DNA of 64,000 nt from Clitopilus passeckerianus. Lineage: Eukaryota; Basidiomycota; Agaricomycetes; Agaricales; Entolomataceae. How positions within the stretch are numbered: the stretch's first letter is position 1; each line of letters starts with the position of its first letter. The position numbers were made by a program, and so were the translations under genes. Below, piece by piece: positions 47,490 to 58,731 of this stretch. The stretch covers positions 637,504-701,503 of the forward strand of contig CALYLX010000080.1 of NCBI GenBank assembly GCA_944990035.1, written 5' to 3'. The notes beneath the pieces were generated by a model that saw nothing but the letters and a program-made list of their open reading frames with translations, did not search any database and had not been told where the DNA came from.

Positions 47490-49094
47490 GGAGAGCGAGG
47501 AGGTCAAACGGGGTAGACAATGATAGTTACTAGATTACTAGAAGATGTTGAGCAGAAGCCCTCCATGCAGTGCATTGCCACAATTACCTCTTGCAAGAGA
47601 AATCCGAAAACCTGGGGAAAAGGGCGAGTTGGTGTCCCGGGTCCTAGATGTAAAGCATCACTGCAATCGCGATGCGCTGCCACCTTGCTAACTTTCTGGC
47701 GATATAGGAGGTAAAATTTCGGCATCAGGGGGCAGATACACATGGATCCTTCATGAAACCTTTACGTCCGAGTAAGTGGTGACTCTCCAGAGTTATTTAG
47801 CGCTTGAGGTAAGTTGAAAACACGCAGAAATGATACGCATGGCCGAGATAGAAATGGTCACAATTCCGATAGCAATACCGCAAGGCCATGATCTGCGCAG
47901 GCGTAAATCCGTGGAGCGTGGGTGCGTGATACAGGTCGGGGAAGCTACGTCGTTTAAGCGTGTTAGCGCTACGTTGACAACTGTTAATACGAGTACACCT
48001 GTTTCCATTCTAAACTGTACATACCTGATGGAATGTCGGTAAACGCCCGTAGCAAGCGGTAAAATCAAATTGTGCTAAGTGACAATGCCACCGTCAGATA
48101 CTTGTTGGACTTGACATGAGGCTACTCGACCGATCGGACGGGTCTAGAAACAGCGCAATTTAGAAATGCCAGAGAGGAAAATAACTGTTAATTGTGCTGT
48201 GATTTTTCGCAGCGTGTTGATCCCGGAAGATTCTTCTCCAGGGTCAAGATGTTGCAATGACAGAACTGCGAAGAATACTTCGCGGCGCCTAGTGGGAATG
48301 AGGGTCGGTGCCAGCCTGTCTCGGGCTATCGGCAACATGCAGATTCAGCTCAAATCCACAGCGCGAACTCATTCGACATACCTGTGTGTGTTTCTGATGA
48401 GCGAAATTAGTTAGAGCCGTTCTTGGTTCGAGTTATGCTCTCTCGTTTCGAGGGGTGGACTAAGCCAGCGCTACATTCAAGTTAATGTGCCATGTCTGTG
48501 GGTAAAGCGCTGAGTACCGCTTAAGGTTGGGAGTACCATCAGCATGCCAGGTATTGACAACGAGAATGTTCGGGCATGTGGGGAGGTGCTAATGACGTGA
48601 TCTTGTGATATTGAGAACGCCTGAGAGACGAGCTGACGTGCGCTAGTCACAGGCGCCAGAGAAAGAAGCGTTCCGGTATCTGGGGGCCGCAAGATTAAGT
48701 ACACGTGCATGAATCGCATTCTCGTCTTCTAGCCAGTCGCAAGTAAGTCTGCTGTCAACCTGCAACGCCAAGGAAGCCTGGAAGAGGCTGTTTCTGCCAT
48801 CGCTTGTGTGTTTCCAACGATTTTAGGGCATCAGGCTGGACTTCAACAGCGCTTGACAGCGACACACGAGTTCTCACGAGAAAGAGTAGGCAGGAATTAT
48901 TACAGTGATCGTGTGGCTTCATTTGAATATCTGAGCGGTAAATGTCCCGCCAACCGAGGTTGGCTCGACTGCAGAACAAGATGGTGGTGGTTACAATTTA
49001 CCCCGTGGGAATTCAGAAATTATTTCGTTAGCCGAATTGCCAGGCTGGTCGGAACGGCATACCAGCCAATTCTGCTGTAGACCGTGTCCAAAAT
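47490..49094. other. Divergent intergenic region, 1.6 kb
   Basis: This lies between POM152 copy B and the uS10m gene. A minus-strand frame at 47793-48068 is hydrophobic at its end but has no supportable gene structure. I see no repeats or RNA genes. Confidence 0.4.
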
Positions 49095-50329
49095 ATGCTC
49101 AGGCTTGCGCTTTCACGAGCACCTCGACGGCTAGCGCTGCCCTCAGCAGCAGGGTGGACTAGGTTCAATAGTAACCAATCGACGTATGTTTCATTTTCGC
49201 AGGTGTGACGGGTAGAAATACTGACCTGAATCCTTGACAGACCACCCTCTGCCAATGCTGCTGAACAGTCACAGCAAAAGCAGAAGCCGAAACAGAAGCA
49301 AAAGCAGAAGGGTACATCGGTAACCCCCAAGAAAGATGCTAGTAAACCGGAGGAAGTTGTGTATGAGGCGTCCGCTGAGGAGACGTGAGTCCGGCTGGCC
49401 GTACTACATTCAAGAAGCTAACCTCAACTGCACCCAGTCTTTCCTTCGAGGAACTGGAAAAGGAGCTAAATGAAACAGGACCGGGCAAGGCAGCGTTCTC
49501 CGGGCCAGAGAAGTGAGTGAGCCAACATAATTGCTGGAGCTACTCTGACGAATTGGCTTTCCTCTGCAGGCTTGGAGAAACAGAAGCTGAACTTTTCGGT
49601 TCTACGTAAGTTTTTTCATGTCCCTCACTTGAACATGACGTTTAAATCCTCCATAGCTCGAGCTCAACGTCGGAACCTTCACCGTCCAAGGACACTTTCC
49701 TTGACGCAAAGCTCCTGGACCCCGCTCGTCTACCTCTGACTGCTCCTCTTGGGCCGAACCCAACAGAGGCTGAGGTAGCTGCTACCTTAATCCATGGTCG
49801 TGGCATCCACATGGCATATCAGCATCCAAAGACACATAACGTCCCTGTCGCCGTAATCCACTTCCGTTCTCACCACCCCAAGCTCCTCGAACTCTTCACC
49901 CACTTTGCTTCACACGCCGCTTCATCTTTGGGTATCCCAACATCTCGCGTTGCTTCATTGCCGACACAGAGAAGCCTCTGGACTGTCTTGAGAAGTCCTT
50001 TCGTTCACAAAAAGAGGCAAGAAAACTTCGAGAGGAAGGTGCACAAGCGCGCCATCAAAGCCTGGGACGCGGATGGAGAGGTAGTTGAGAGGTGGACTAA
50101 GTACCTGCGAAAACACGCCTTGGGTGGCGTTGGTATGAGGATTGTCAAGTGGGAGAGGCTTCCGGTCAGCGTTGGCAGGCTGAGAGCAGAGGAGGTCGAG
50201 AAGCAGTTGACTGGCTTGAAGCCTGCTGAAATCCCCGACAGGGAAAAGATCCAGCAGCTAGGGAAGAAGATTCTCATTGAGGAAATGGGTCTGGGTCAAC
50301 AGACCAGCCCTGTTGCTACTCGTGCTTAG
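49095..50329 (+). CDS. RSM10: Mitochondrial small-subunit ribosomal protein uS10m (Rsm10)
   Basis: This is a component of the mitochondrial ribosome small subunit, the counterpart of bacterial S10. The start at 49095 gives an N-terminus typical of a mitochondrial targeting peptide (MLRLALSRAPRRLALPSAAG). Short exons follow (first donor after 49192, then breaks near 49,385, 49,513 and 49,605), and the main exon runs to 50329. The S10 core has PVAVIHFRSHHPKLLELF, the strongly conserved LPTQRSLWTVLRSPFVHKK and NFERKVHKRAIKAWD, and continues with a fungal C-terminal extension. The linker after the presequence is Lys/Gln-rich (QKQKPKQKQKQK). There is no sign of damage. Confidence 0.88.
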
Positions 50330-50694
50330 ATTTATGTACCTAATCACCCTAATACTATAATTCGATGCTGAACTCGAATGTGCTGAGTGGAACGGGTCAC
50401 ATTTGTAACTTAGACCGTCTTAGAGTATACCATGCAGATGACTCTCGCTCTTCAATGTCCCCTGGAGAGCTTCTTCTAGGAATCTTGCGCCTCCGGAACG
50501 CGTCAAAACGCGTCTCTCTTCAATCCCTAAGTCTGCTTTCACGTCTAGCCTCGTGTCGCCGTTCCCCGCTTTGTCAAAACATTTGATGCGAGGATCAGCA
50601 TCATCATCACGACCAGGTTCAGTGGTGTCGGGCGGTGGTGAGCCCAATAACCCTCCTGACCTTCATCCATTACCAGAACTCCAACGTAAAGTCA
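50330..50694. other. Short intergenic region
   Basis: This is 365 bp between two plus-strand genes and must hold the uS10m 3' end and the promoter of the CCCH gene. The frame of the next gene stays open upstream to 50635 but has no ATG there. Confidence 0.45.
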
Positions 50695-52495
50695 ATGGCC
50701 AACGTTAACGAATCCACTGCTGACAGCACAAGGACTAACACTCCCAACTTCGGACCAGATGTCTTGATTTCTTCTGGATTTGCTGAAGCTGGACCTTCAA
50801 CGGTGAAGGACAGCATAGCGACATCGTTCGACAGTAAAGACTCGGACGCTAGAGAAGCTGCATTGAAGGCTAGAGCGCTCAAGAGAGAAGAGAAGAGGGA
50901 AAAGAATCATGGGCTAGCGATGGACTCGAGCAAAGCCGTAAGTCCTTCCTTCTGTGCCATCAGCATCGTATTGCTCACGGGCATGGATTTATAGGGCGAT
51001 GTGATGTTAGAACTCAAAGATTACGCAGGCGCCTGCGCTAACTATCTACACGCTACCAGGCTCTGGCCGTCAAACGACCAGACATACCTGAAGCTGACCG
51101 AGGCTTACCTGAAATGTGAACTGTACGTCCAGTAGTTGTCTAGTTATATCGACAACCTTCAATCTGAATATTCCATAGATATTCAGAGGCGACAAAATCA
51201 GCTACCCGTGGCCTCTCTTTTAACCCCAAGTCACTTGAACAGAGATATCTGCGAGGAGTAGCCAGGCTCGAGCAACAACTCCTTGATGCAGCCAAAGCTG
51301 ACTTCACCACGGTTCTGGCACACGAACCAAATCACGTAGAGGCAAAGTCTAAGCTTGGCACCATTGTTTCCCACATCGCGAGTCTTACCACTACAGCCTC
51401 CGCCAAAGACGCTGTTGCAACTCCAAACGCCGATGCGCCAATCTCAGATGCACCGCCGGCCCAGGAAGAATCATCTACCACAACCCAGCCAGAGCCCTTA
51501 CTGACCGAAGCCCATACAATCACCCCACCCGAAATCGACTTCGATTTCCCCAAATATGAAGACGACAAACTCGAGATCGCGTCTTTATCCGACTCAAGCG
51601 AGGCCAACCACTACGGCAACGGCATTCCTTGTCGATTCTACAACCAAACCGGCTGTGTCAAAGGCCAACAATGCGAGTTTAGTCATGCTCCTGATGAGAA
51701 GAGCGTTCGCGACGATCTGTAAGTCAACATATCCCATTCCATTGAAATTTCCAAGCTAACAGGATTTCTCATTCAAGTGGCCGCAACGTCTGCATATACT
51801 TCCTCCTCGACGCCTGCAAATTCGGCGTCCCAAAATGTGTCTACTCCCACTCCCGTCAAAACCTTCCCACTGGTGGTAAAGCCTGGTGGAACGACGAAAA
51901 GCAACGCCTGAAGGTCAAATCTGTCGTGGAAATGGCCGAAGCCAGGGTGAAAGAGGCTAAGGAGAAGAAGGTAGAAATTAAGCAGGAGCAGAAGGAGAAA
52001 GCCGCAGCTGCGAAGAAGGCGAAGAAGAAGAAGGCCGCTGAGAAGGCTGCAGCAGCTGCAGAGGAGGTAGTCGAGGAGGGTCAAAAGGCTGATGAGGCAA
52101 AGGTCGAAGGGGCTGACGAGAAGGTCGCCACGGAGGCCAAGCAGTCTGGCAAGCCAAAGAAGAAGAGCAAGAAAACGAACGGAAAGAAGACATCCGCCGC
52201 CGCTAATGGCAATGCTGCCGAGGATGCTTCAACTCCCGCTCCAGTGCCTTCCGTCGACGGTGAAGCTCAGGCAGAGCGACAGGCGGCGCAAGCAGGAGAA
52301 GAAGAAGAAAAGACGAGGCGCAGCCACAAGCAGGGTTTAGCAAAGAGGGCCAGCAAACCCAAGGTTACAGCAGATGCCGCCGACCCAACATCTACGACCT
52401 CAGTTCTAGCAAATGGAGAGTCCGGGGAGAAGAAAGAAGCAAATGAGGGGGAGGGGTCTACTGCAGCACCGGCTGTTGAAGCGCAGGAGGCGTAA
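50695..52495 (+). CDS. TPR and CCCH zinc-finger protein
   Basis: This is a probable RNA-binding protein of unknown role. The start at 50695 (MANVNEST) is the first ATG of the frame. The first exon ends at 50937 and the second begins at 50995; further introns are near 51,125 and 51,722. A TPR block follows (GDVMLELKDYAGACANYLHA, YLKLTEAYLKCELYSEAT, NHVEAKSKL), suggesting partner binding. Two CCCH fingers come next: Cys-x7-Cys-x5-Cys-x3-His (CRFYNQTGC...CEFSH) and Cys-x7-Cys-x6-Cys-x3-His (CIYFLLDAC...CVYSH). The last 180 residues are a long Lys/Glu/Ala-rich, coiled-coil-like tail ending in an acidic stretch. Confidence 0.8.
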
Positions 52496-52767
52496 AGATT
52501 GGGAATGGGCTATTCAACTACGAATCATCGATATCATCTGCACATGGAACATGTATTAAGAGGCGTAGCGCCAACATCTGTAGCTCTATTTATCACCATC
52601 TCTAAATCCAATAACGTTATACAGCCTTCCCACCAACACATCCATAGCGTCCATACGTCTCTCACAAGGACGAAGTGCTTCTCGAGAAAACTCGAAGACC
52701 TTGCTCGACGGAATCTAGACAAGCCAGTCTGAGTCTAAATGTCCAATAACCCTGGCCGACACTCTTC

Positions 52768-54372
52768 TCAGCCCCCATTACACCAAATATTTCCCCACTG
52801 ATCCTGCGCATCCCCAGTCGCACCCTCCCACTGAGTCCCATCCGGCCCATCAATATACCCCATCCCATAGCTCGCACCAGCATTAAACTCCGCCGTAGGA
52901 CACGTAAACCCCAACATATTCGGGCACGCCCTATCCACCCCCGTGCACACCTCAATACAAGGCAACAGCGCCAGATACGGTTTCCCGAAACTAGGGAGTG
53001 TCGCACTCCGTGGTTCTCCAGAAGTCGCTTGAGGAACTAAGGCTGAGAATACTTTCTGCGGTGCATTCGGGTCTGTTTTCTTTGGCTTGGCTTTGGGATC
53101 TTGCGGCGTCAGGGCGCTAATGCCCGTTGCATCTGGTGCGGGTGCGACGCTGCGATAGCTGTCTGGGTTCGAAGGTGATGGTTCACCACAGCGAGTGAAC
53201 GTTATTGCGCAGAGCCATTTTCGGTATTCCCTCTGGCAGTCATCGCAGCCGACAATGGGGGAGTAGAGGTCACGTCCGCATGCGAAACTCGTGAGCGAAA
53301 CGGTGAAGTTTGTGAGGTAGGAGAGGAGGGGTCCGCTAACTTCCGATGGGAGGTTTGAGGAGGTGTAGGTACTTGCCCCGGATGGCGCGGGTAAAGGGAC
53401 GGGATAGGCCACGCCGGGACAGTAGGGAGGTCGTAGACCAGAGGGCATTCGAAAGAAGCTATCCAGGTGGTGAGAAGGAGGTTCGAGATGGTCTAGAACA
53501 ATACACGTACCGGACTTGGTCGCGAAATATATCGGGCCTGTAACATTCGTTTTGTCCTTGACAATGTACGCCGTATAGTTGGTAGCAGGGGTCAGGCCCT
53601 CAACCAACCATCTCATCCTCCACCCCTGCTCATCTCTCAGCCAGAGAGTCTGATTTGATATGGTTCCAGCAGATTTCTGTGAGTTTAGGACGCAGCCGGT
53701 CTGCGATAACGACGTCAAAGTTGGTTGTGATGATGTTGGCGCAACGATGAGTGAAAACTCGGGCGGTGCGTTCGGTGGTGCAGGGGCAGTTACATTGGCA
53801 TCTGGTAGGATATACTCTGGATATGTCGGCCGCTCAACTTCTGGAGGTGAGAAAGGGAGCGAATGTATGATAGCTTGATTCGAAGTCGTGTCGCCAAGAA
53901 AGGTCGCTGTTGATACCACTTGGTGCAATGGCCCTAAAAGTTATCTTTGAAATGAGGCCCATATTCCAGAGGTATTACAGCTTAAACTGACCATTCCCCG
54001 AAACGCCCAACTCGAAGGAAAATTGGCCAGCGTTCTCCACGGCCAATGCACCTCCGTCAAAGAAATCCCCACTCCACGACCCATACCCATTGTTCAGCTT
54101 TATCTCAAAAATATCTTGTCCAAGGCTAGACCCAGGTGTAGCACTTTGCGACGAGTTCGTTACGAAAAATCGGGGTGCAGACCCTCCTGTAGAACACAAG
54201 GCAACGGAGACGGTGAGATTCTCGGCCCCAGGGATGGAGAAAACTGGTGGATTCGGGAGGTTTGAGGGTTGAAGGCCTTGCTGGAATCTACGGCAAGCTC
54301 TTGTCGTGTTTGAGCCTGCACAATTGCGCTAAGGAGTAGGCATAATAGCGCCTGTGGTAGCGAGCGGAACAT
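52768..54372 (-). CDS. MID1: Mid1, stretch-activated calcium channel regulatory subunit, with apparent frameshift
   Basis: Mid1 is a secretory-pathway glycoprotein that partners the Cch1 calcium channel. The signal peptide begins at 54372. A short intron (about 54321-54281) is needed to enter the frame with PPVFSIPGAENLTVSVA and SAPRFFVTN, and a second intron ends just before 53,930. The C-terminal Cys-rich half is typical: SFACGRDLYSPIVGCDDC, YRKWLCAITFTRC and PCIEVCTGVDRACPNMLGF. Near 53,425 the conserved block is split between frames: splicing the 52-nt GTACGT...GATAG intron gives ASFECPLVYDLP, but YCPGVAYPVPL is in the next frame, as if one C were missing from a C run. Leaving that intron in keeps the frame open. 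N-glycosylation sites are frequent. Confidence 0.75.
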
Positions 54373-54916
54373 TCAAGTTGGCCGGAGTGGATGAGAGTGC
54401 GGTTCCGTGCCGGATATAGAAGCCATGCGCTACAGGTGCGTCCATTCCCATCTCAACGTCAACCATCAAATCCTCCTTTGCAACCTTGTAAATTCGTTAT
54501 GAGCATTTTACAATGCAGACGTTGTTGTCCTTTCAGCTTGACATCTCCAAGAAAACCAACTTAAAATCTATTGATACAACTCTAAGGCGATGATATGGCA
54601 CAGCGGAGTCCGAAGGAGAGTGGGCACTCATTACGAGGAAAAAAATGTTATCGATACAGCTATAGTAATAAACATACAGAGAGCAGGTGGTTCTAACCAA
54701 ACAGGCGACAGCTTGAAAGAGTGACATAACGAGTGGATGCCCCCAGATATGAAGGCGGTAAGGAATGTGGGCTTGATAAAGAGAGTCGGGCGAGAGAGGA
54801 AGTCGACGACATGTTTGTTAGGGAGAAAACGGAGAAAAGCAGCGCCAGCGTCGAGCTGGGTCATAGTCCATGGAGGAGAGTTTCTCATGGGGTGAGTGGG
54901 TATCGGGTTGAGTGTG
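54373..54916. other. Intergenic region
   Basis: This is the upstream region of MID1 and the 3' flank of the small secreted protein gene. Minus-strand frames at 54631-54975 and 54533-54727 overlap it but fit no family and are probably chance. Confidence 0.4.
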
Positions 54917-55204
54917 TTAGATACAATCGTGGTGGCAGATGCGAGCTTCGATGCTGGGGACTTCGCCACGAGCACTGATATCGAGCTATTTGAATAGATA
55001 ATTAGTCAGATAGGCGTGGTCGAAAGAGTGGCGTGTGTCGTACCATTGAGCGACCAGTTTCAATAATTGCAACTTCGGGAATAGGGGCGGCAGATGCTAC
55101 CAAGGCCACTAAAGATTATGTCACTGTCAGCTTCGGCAGTCAGAATGGGATGAGAACTACTCACTGCAGGCTAGAACGCAGGAGGACCAGAACTTGAACT
55201 GCAT
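54917..55204 (-). CDS. Candidate 57-residue secreted peptide
   Basis: I do not recognise this gene. Three short exons (55204-55165, 55108-55044, 54985-54917) with GT-AG borders join exactly to 57 codons and a stop. The predicted product starts MQFKFWSSCVLACMALVASA, a good signal peptide with likely cleavage before API. It leaves a mature peptide of about 37 residues with two Cys near the end (ARICHHDCI), which could form a small loop. A TATATAA element lies about 125 bp upstream. It has no CaaX end, so it is not a typical basidiomycete pheromone. The model is short and rests on splice signals and the signal peptide alone; a longer product through another acceptor is possible. Confidence 0.4.
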
Positions 55205-56492
55205 TTTAGGAAATGAGGATCTCACTTCGAATAATTATCACACGGAGTGGTGTGTATACCAAGATCGATGCTCTGGTAGGCGTAGTGGGTTTGGCTAATG
55301 AGGACCCTAAGTTTTTGTCGTATGCGTTATATAGGATCGTCCGGTACAAGGCAGACGCCAGAACAAGCAACACTTGTTCGGCGTTTAATCGTGAACGGCA
55401 AGAAGATCCAAGTGACGATGCGACCTGCCGAGATCTGTTAATAGAGTGAGTTACGGGGGTACGTGCCTTACTGCGAGCTTGGGATGTCGTGACAAGTGGT
55501 TCAATGTGGACATTTTGGGGGCAGGAACACAGGAATTATACCCAGGAAAACACGATGCAACGGCTAACAGTGGGATACAAACACCTTGCGTCTTCCCTTT
55601 GTATTTTCAGCCCAGAGCCTGATCCTGGTCTGATCTCGCTGTCACTGTTGCAAAGAGTTGCGACCCGGTCAACCAGACCGTACAAACGACTGTCCGGATT
55701 TGGAAGTCCTCACGAAAGCTGGGCCGATCAAGTCCTTGTTCCAGTCTAAGGCTTCGGTTTTGCTCCCGCCCAGCATCAGGTAAAGTGATGATATACTCCC
55801 AAGGCACCCAACAATCGAAGAGAAGGGGTAAAACTCTGAGAAGTAGGTGCATGAAGCTAAAGAGTCGCTTTTGTCGAACATGAAAGGTACCAGTGGCAGT
55901 GGCTATGCTGCACATTGACGCTTAGATGCGAGAATTGCCCTGAGCACCAGTCCTTGAACATACAAAAGTTTCTTCACAAATATCATCGTAACCGCCATGC
56001 TTTACAATGCCGAGATTATGACAGTTTCTTTGTGGGTTTCAAAGAAAACACAGCAGCGAATTAGGCAACCCCAAAGGCTGGTCCAGTGTTGTCCTTTCCG
56101 TACCCACCTTATCCTTCTGAAGACAGATTCCTTGGTGATGCTGGGCGCTGTGCCTGTAGAATCTGAGCGCTGTATGTTTTATCATGTGTCGCCGTATCGT
56201 CGTTGTTACTTGTATCTTTCCACCGTCAGAAAAGAAAAGGACTAGGTCAAGGTTAGGAACTGAAAGGAGAAAACTCAGAGCACGGTGATCACCGAGCCGG
56301 CTAAACCTCACGTAAGCAAATGCCGGACCACGTCATGTCCTGGCTGACAGACCCGAACTCGCCGATCGCTCACAAAACTTGACGGATGCACCGCTCCGTA
56401 CAACGAGCTCAGATACTCCTTCGCCAGCGACTACAGAGTGGACGCTGAGGAACCCTACTTCAAGCCCATAACCTTGCGGGTTCATCTTTCGA
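55205..56492. other. Divergent intergenic region, 1.3 kb
   Basis: This lies between the small secreted peptide gene and the ABC1-type kinase gene. No supported coding frame. Confidence 0.4.
55327..55333 (-). promoter_or_regulatory. Candidate TATA box of the small secreted peptide gene
   Basis: TATATAA on the minus strand lies about 125 bp upstream of the ATG at 55204. It gives weak support for a real promoter. Confidence 0.3.
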
Positions 56493-58551
56493 ATGCAGGC
56501 ATCTCTACTTCGCTCTGCATTTCCCCGAATAAATGGCCGACAGTCATTGAATTTCGTCTTTCCAAGGCGTTTCTACTCCGAGGCACCATATATTGCCAGA
56601 CCGAAGGCTTCCAGAGGCGGCAAATTTCTTCGTAGGACTGGCTATACTATCGTCGGATTAGGTGCCATATGGGCCGGGGACAAATACTACAATGCCTCTT
56701 CTATTACTCGCAATCTTAGAACACTATGGACAGTGAGCAGCTTGACCAATATATGTCTATCTATCATAACTGATCCTGTCCAAGTGTGTTGCAATTACCC
56801 TAGACTACAAGATGAATTTCACCCCAGAAAAGAGTGACTTGATACCCGAACTGCACGAACGCGTTGCAGATAGAATGTACAATCTATTAACATCTAATGG
56901 CGGTCTGTACATCAAAATTGGGTATGCTCTTCGTCTCCTACTCTGAATTAGCGGTATATTGAAGGTTCTCTCGATTTATAGTCAGGCCATCGGAGCAAAT
57001 GCAGCTCTACTACCGAAACCCATGCAAGACAAGTTCGGAAAGTTATTCGACGACGCTCCACAAATACCATATTCCACCGTCGAGAAAGTATTCAGATCCG
57101 AGTTTGGACGGGCTCCAAGCGGCCCCGACGGCGTCTTTGAGATCTTTGAAGAGCAGGCCGTTGCAAGTGCAAGTATCGCGCAGGTGCACAAGGCTAAATT
57201 ATGGCCTCAGCCAGGAGACACCGAGGAGAAATGGGTAGCCGTCAAAGTCCAGAAACCAGATGTTGCCAAACAGATGGAGTGGGATTTGGGTGCTTACAAG
57301 GCCGTTATGTGGGCGTTCGAACATTGGGCATTTGATCTCCCAGTATACTTCGTCGTCGGTACGTCAAGCCACACTACTCACTGAAACCCCATCGTGCTTA
57401 CAACCAACCACTAGATTTCGTCTCGGAACACCTCCGCCAAGAACTCAACTTCGTCCGCGAAGCCGACAACTCGATCAAAACCGCTGAATACGTCGCTGCC
57501 GAACCACGCCTTTCACAAACCGTCCATATTCCCAAAGTTTATCGCGAATACTCTACCAAGCGCATTCTCACCGCAGAGTGGATAGATGGTGTCCGCCTCA
57601 GCGACCGCCCCGGCATCCGTGCTCTCATGGGCGAGAAAGATGCTGAATCAGCCAAGGTCGTTCTGCCTGACTACATCACTCGAGCAAAACCTCTCAAGGG
57701 CGGCGTCAAGGCGGTCATGCAAACCATGGTTGAGCTGTTCAGCGCTCAGATGTTCAGCTGGGGGTGGGTCCATTGCGATCCGCATCCAGGAAACGTCATC
57801 ATACGGCCTCACCCGACCCGTCCTGGCATTGCCCAGCTAGTTCTCATTGATCATGGATTGTATGTTGGCGTTCAGGAGGACTTCAGGGTGCAATGGGTCG
57901 AGCTTTGGCGCGGTATGCTTGCAGGGGACTTCAACGCCGTCGAGAAGGTCACCAGAGAGTGGGGTATGGGGCTACCCGACCTTATGGCCAGTGCCACCCT
58001 GATGCGGCCAGTCAAACTGAAGAAGTCGGAGACTAAGGAGGGAAGGAGAAGAAAGGAGGAAGCTAGGGAGAGGAGAAGGCAAGAAGGGAGGGAGATGACC
58101 CAGTATGAGATGAGCGTCTTGATGAAGAAGAAATTGAAAGAGTTTTTGAGTGATACTGATAAGATGCCCAAAGCGTTGATTTTTTTGACGAGGAATATGC
58201 GGATGGTGCAAGGTTAGTCACAACTGTTCCACCTTCCAGTGTCTATACCCACCGCCTTTTCTCTTTGAATCAGGCAACAACCAATCCTTTGGCTCTCCCG
58301 TGAACCGTATCAAGATCACCGGTTACTGGGCTTCTCGCTCCCTAGCAGAAAGACCTGGGCTCACCTTCACCGAACGCCTTCGAGAATATTGGCACCACTT
58401 CGTCTTCAGAAGCGTCATGTTCTCCCTGGATCTCGTCTTTTGGAGGAGCAAACTCACATTATGGATTCGCACACGCTTGGGGTTGAAGCCTGGGTCGAAT
58501 TTTGAGGATGAGCTTGAGAAATCTGTTAGGGAATGGCAAAGACGAGCTTAG
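56493..58551 (+). CDS. Mitochondrial ABC1/ADCK-family atypical kinase
   Basis: ABC1 (UbiB/COQ8/ADCK) proteins are mitochondrial atypical kinases or ATPases tied to coenzyme Q and lipid balance. The start at 56493 gives a presequence (MQASLLRSAFPRINGRQS) and a single membrane helix (GYTIVGLGAIWAGDKYY). Exon 1 ends at 56732; later introns lie near 56,780, 56,925, 57,360 and 58,215. Family motifs are present: GGLYIKIGQAIGANA (the KxGQ helix), EEQAVASASIAQVHKA (Ala/Gly-rich loop), WVAVKVQKP (ATP Lys), WGWVHCDPHPGNVII (catalytic loop) and LIDHG in place of DFG. A highly charged insert of about 35 residues follows LMRPVKLKK. The overall form is closer to the ADCK1/Mcp2 subgroup than to COQ8, as far as memory allows. 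Confidence 0.87.
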
Positions 58552-58731
58552 GCTATGATGTTGCACCGGGAGTATTTGCTGGCTAAGAAGCTTTACTCAT
58601 TTAGAGCGTCCTTAATGATTATTGTACACCATGAATCTAATAGAATAGTTCGAACGTCGAATAATTATCCGAGCTCAAACAGGCAGCGATGATATGTTGT
58701 ACAGCTGCTCATAACTACGCAATCGACTTGG

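Noticed and set aside
47793..48068. Minus-strand frame with a hydrophobic segment
   Set aside because: There is no supporting splice structure or family resemblance; it is probably chance in an intergenic region.
54631..54975. 114-codon minus-strand frame continuing the small secreted gene
   Set aside because: The frame that joins in phase with the signal peptide exon stops at 54917; this other frame shows no conserved features, though it remains an alternative.
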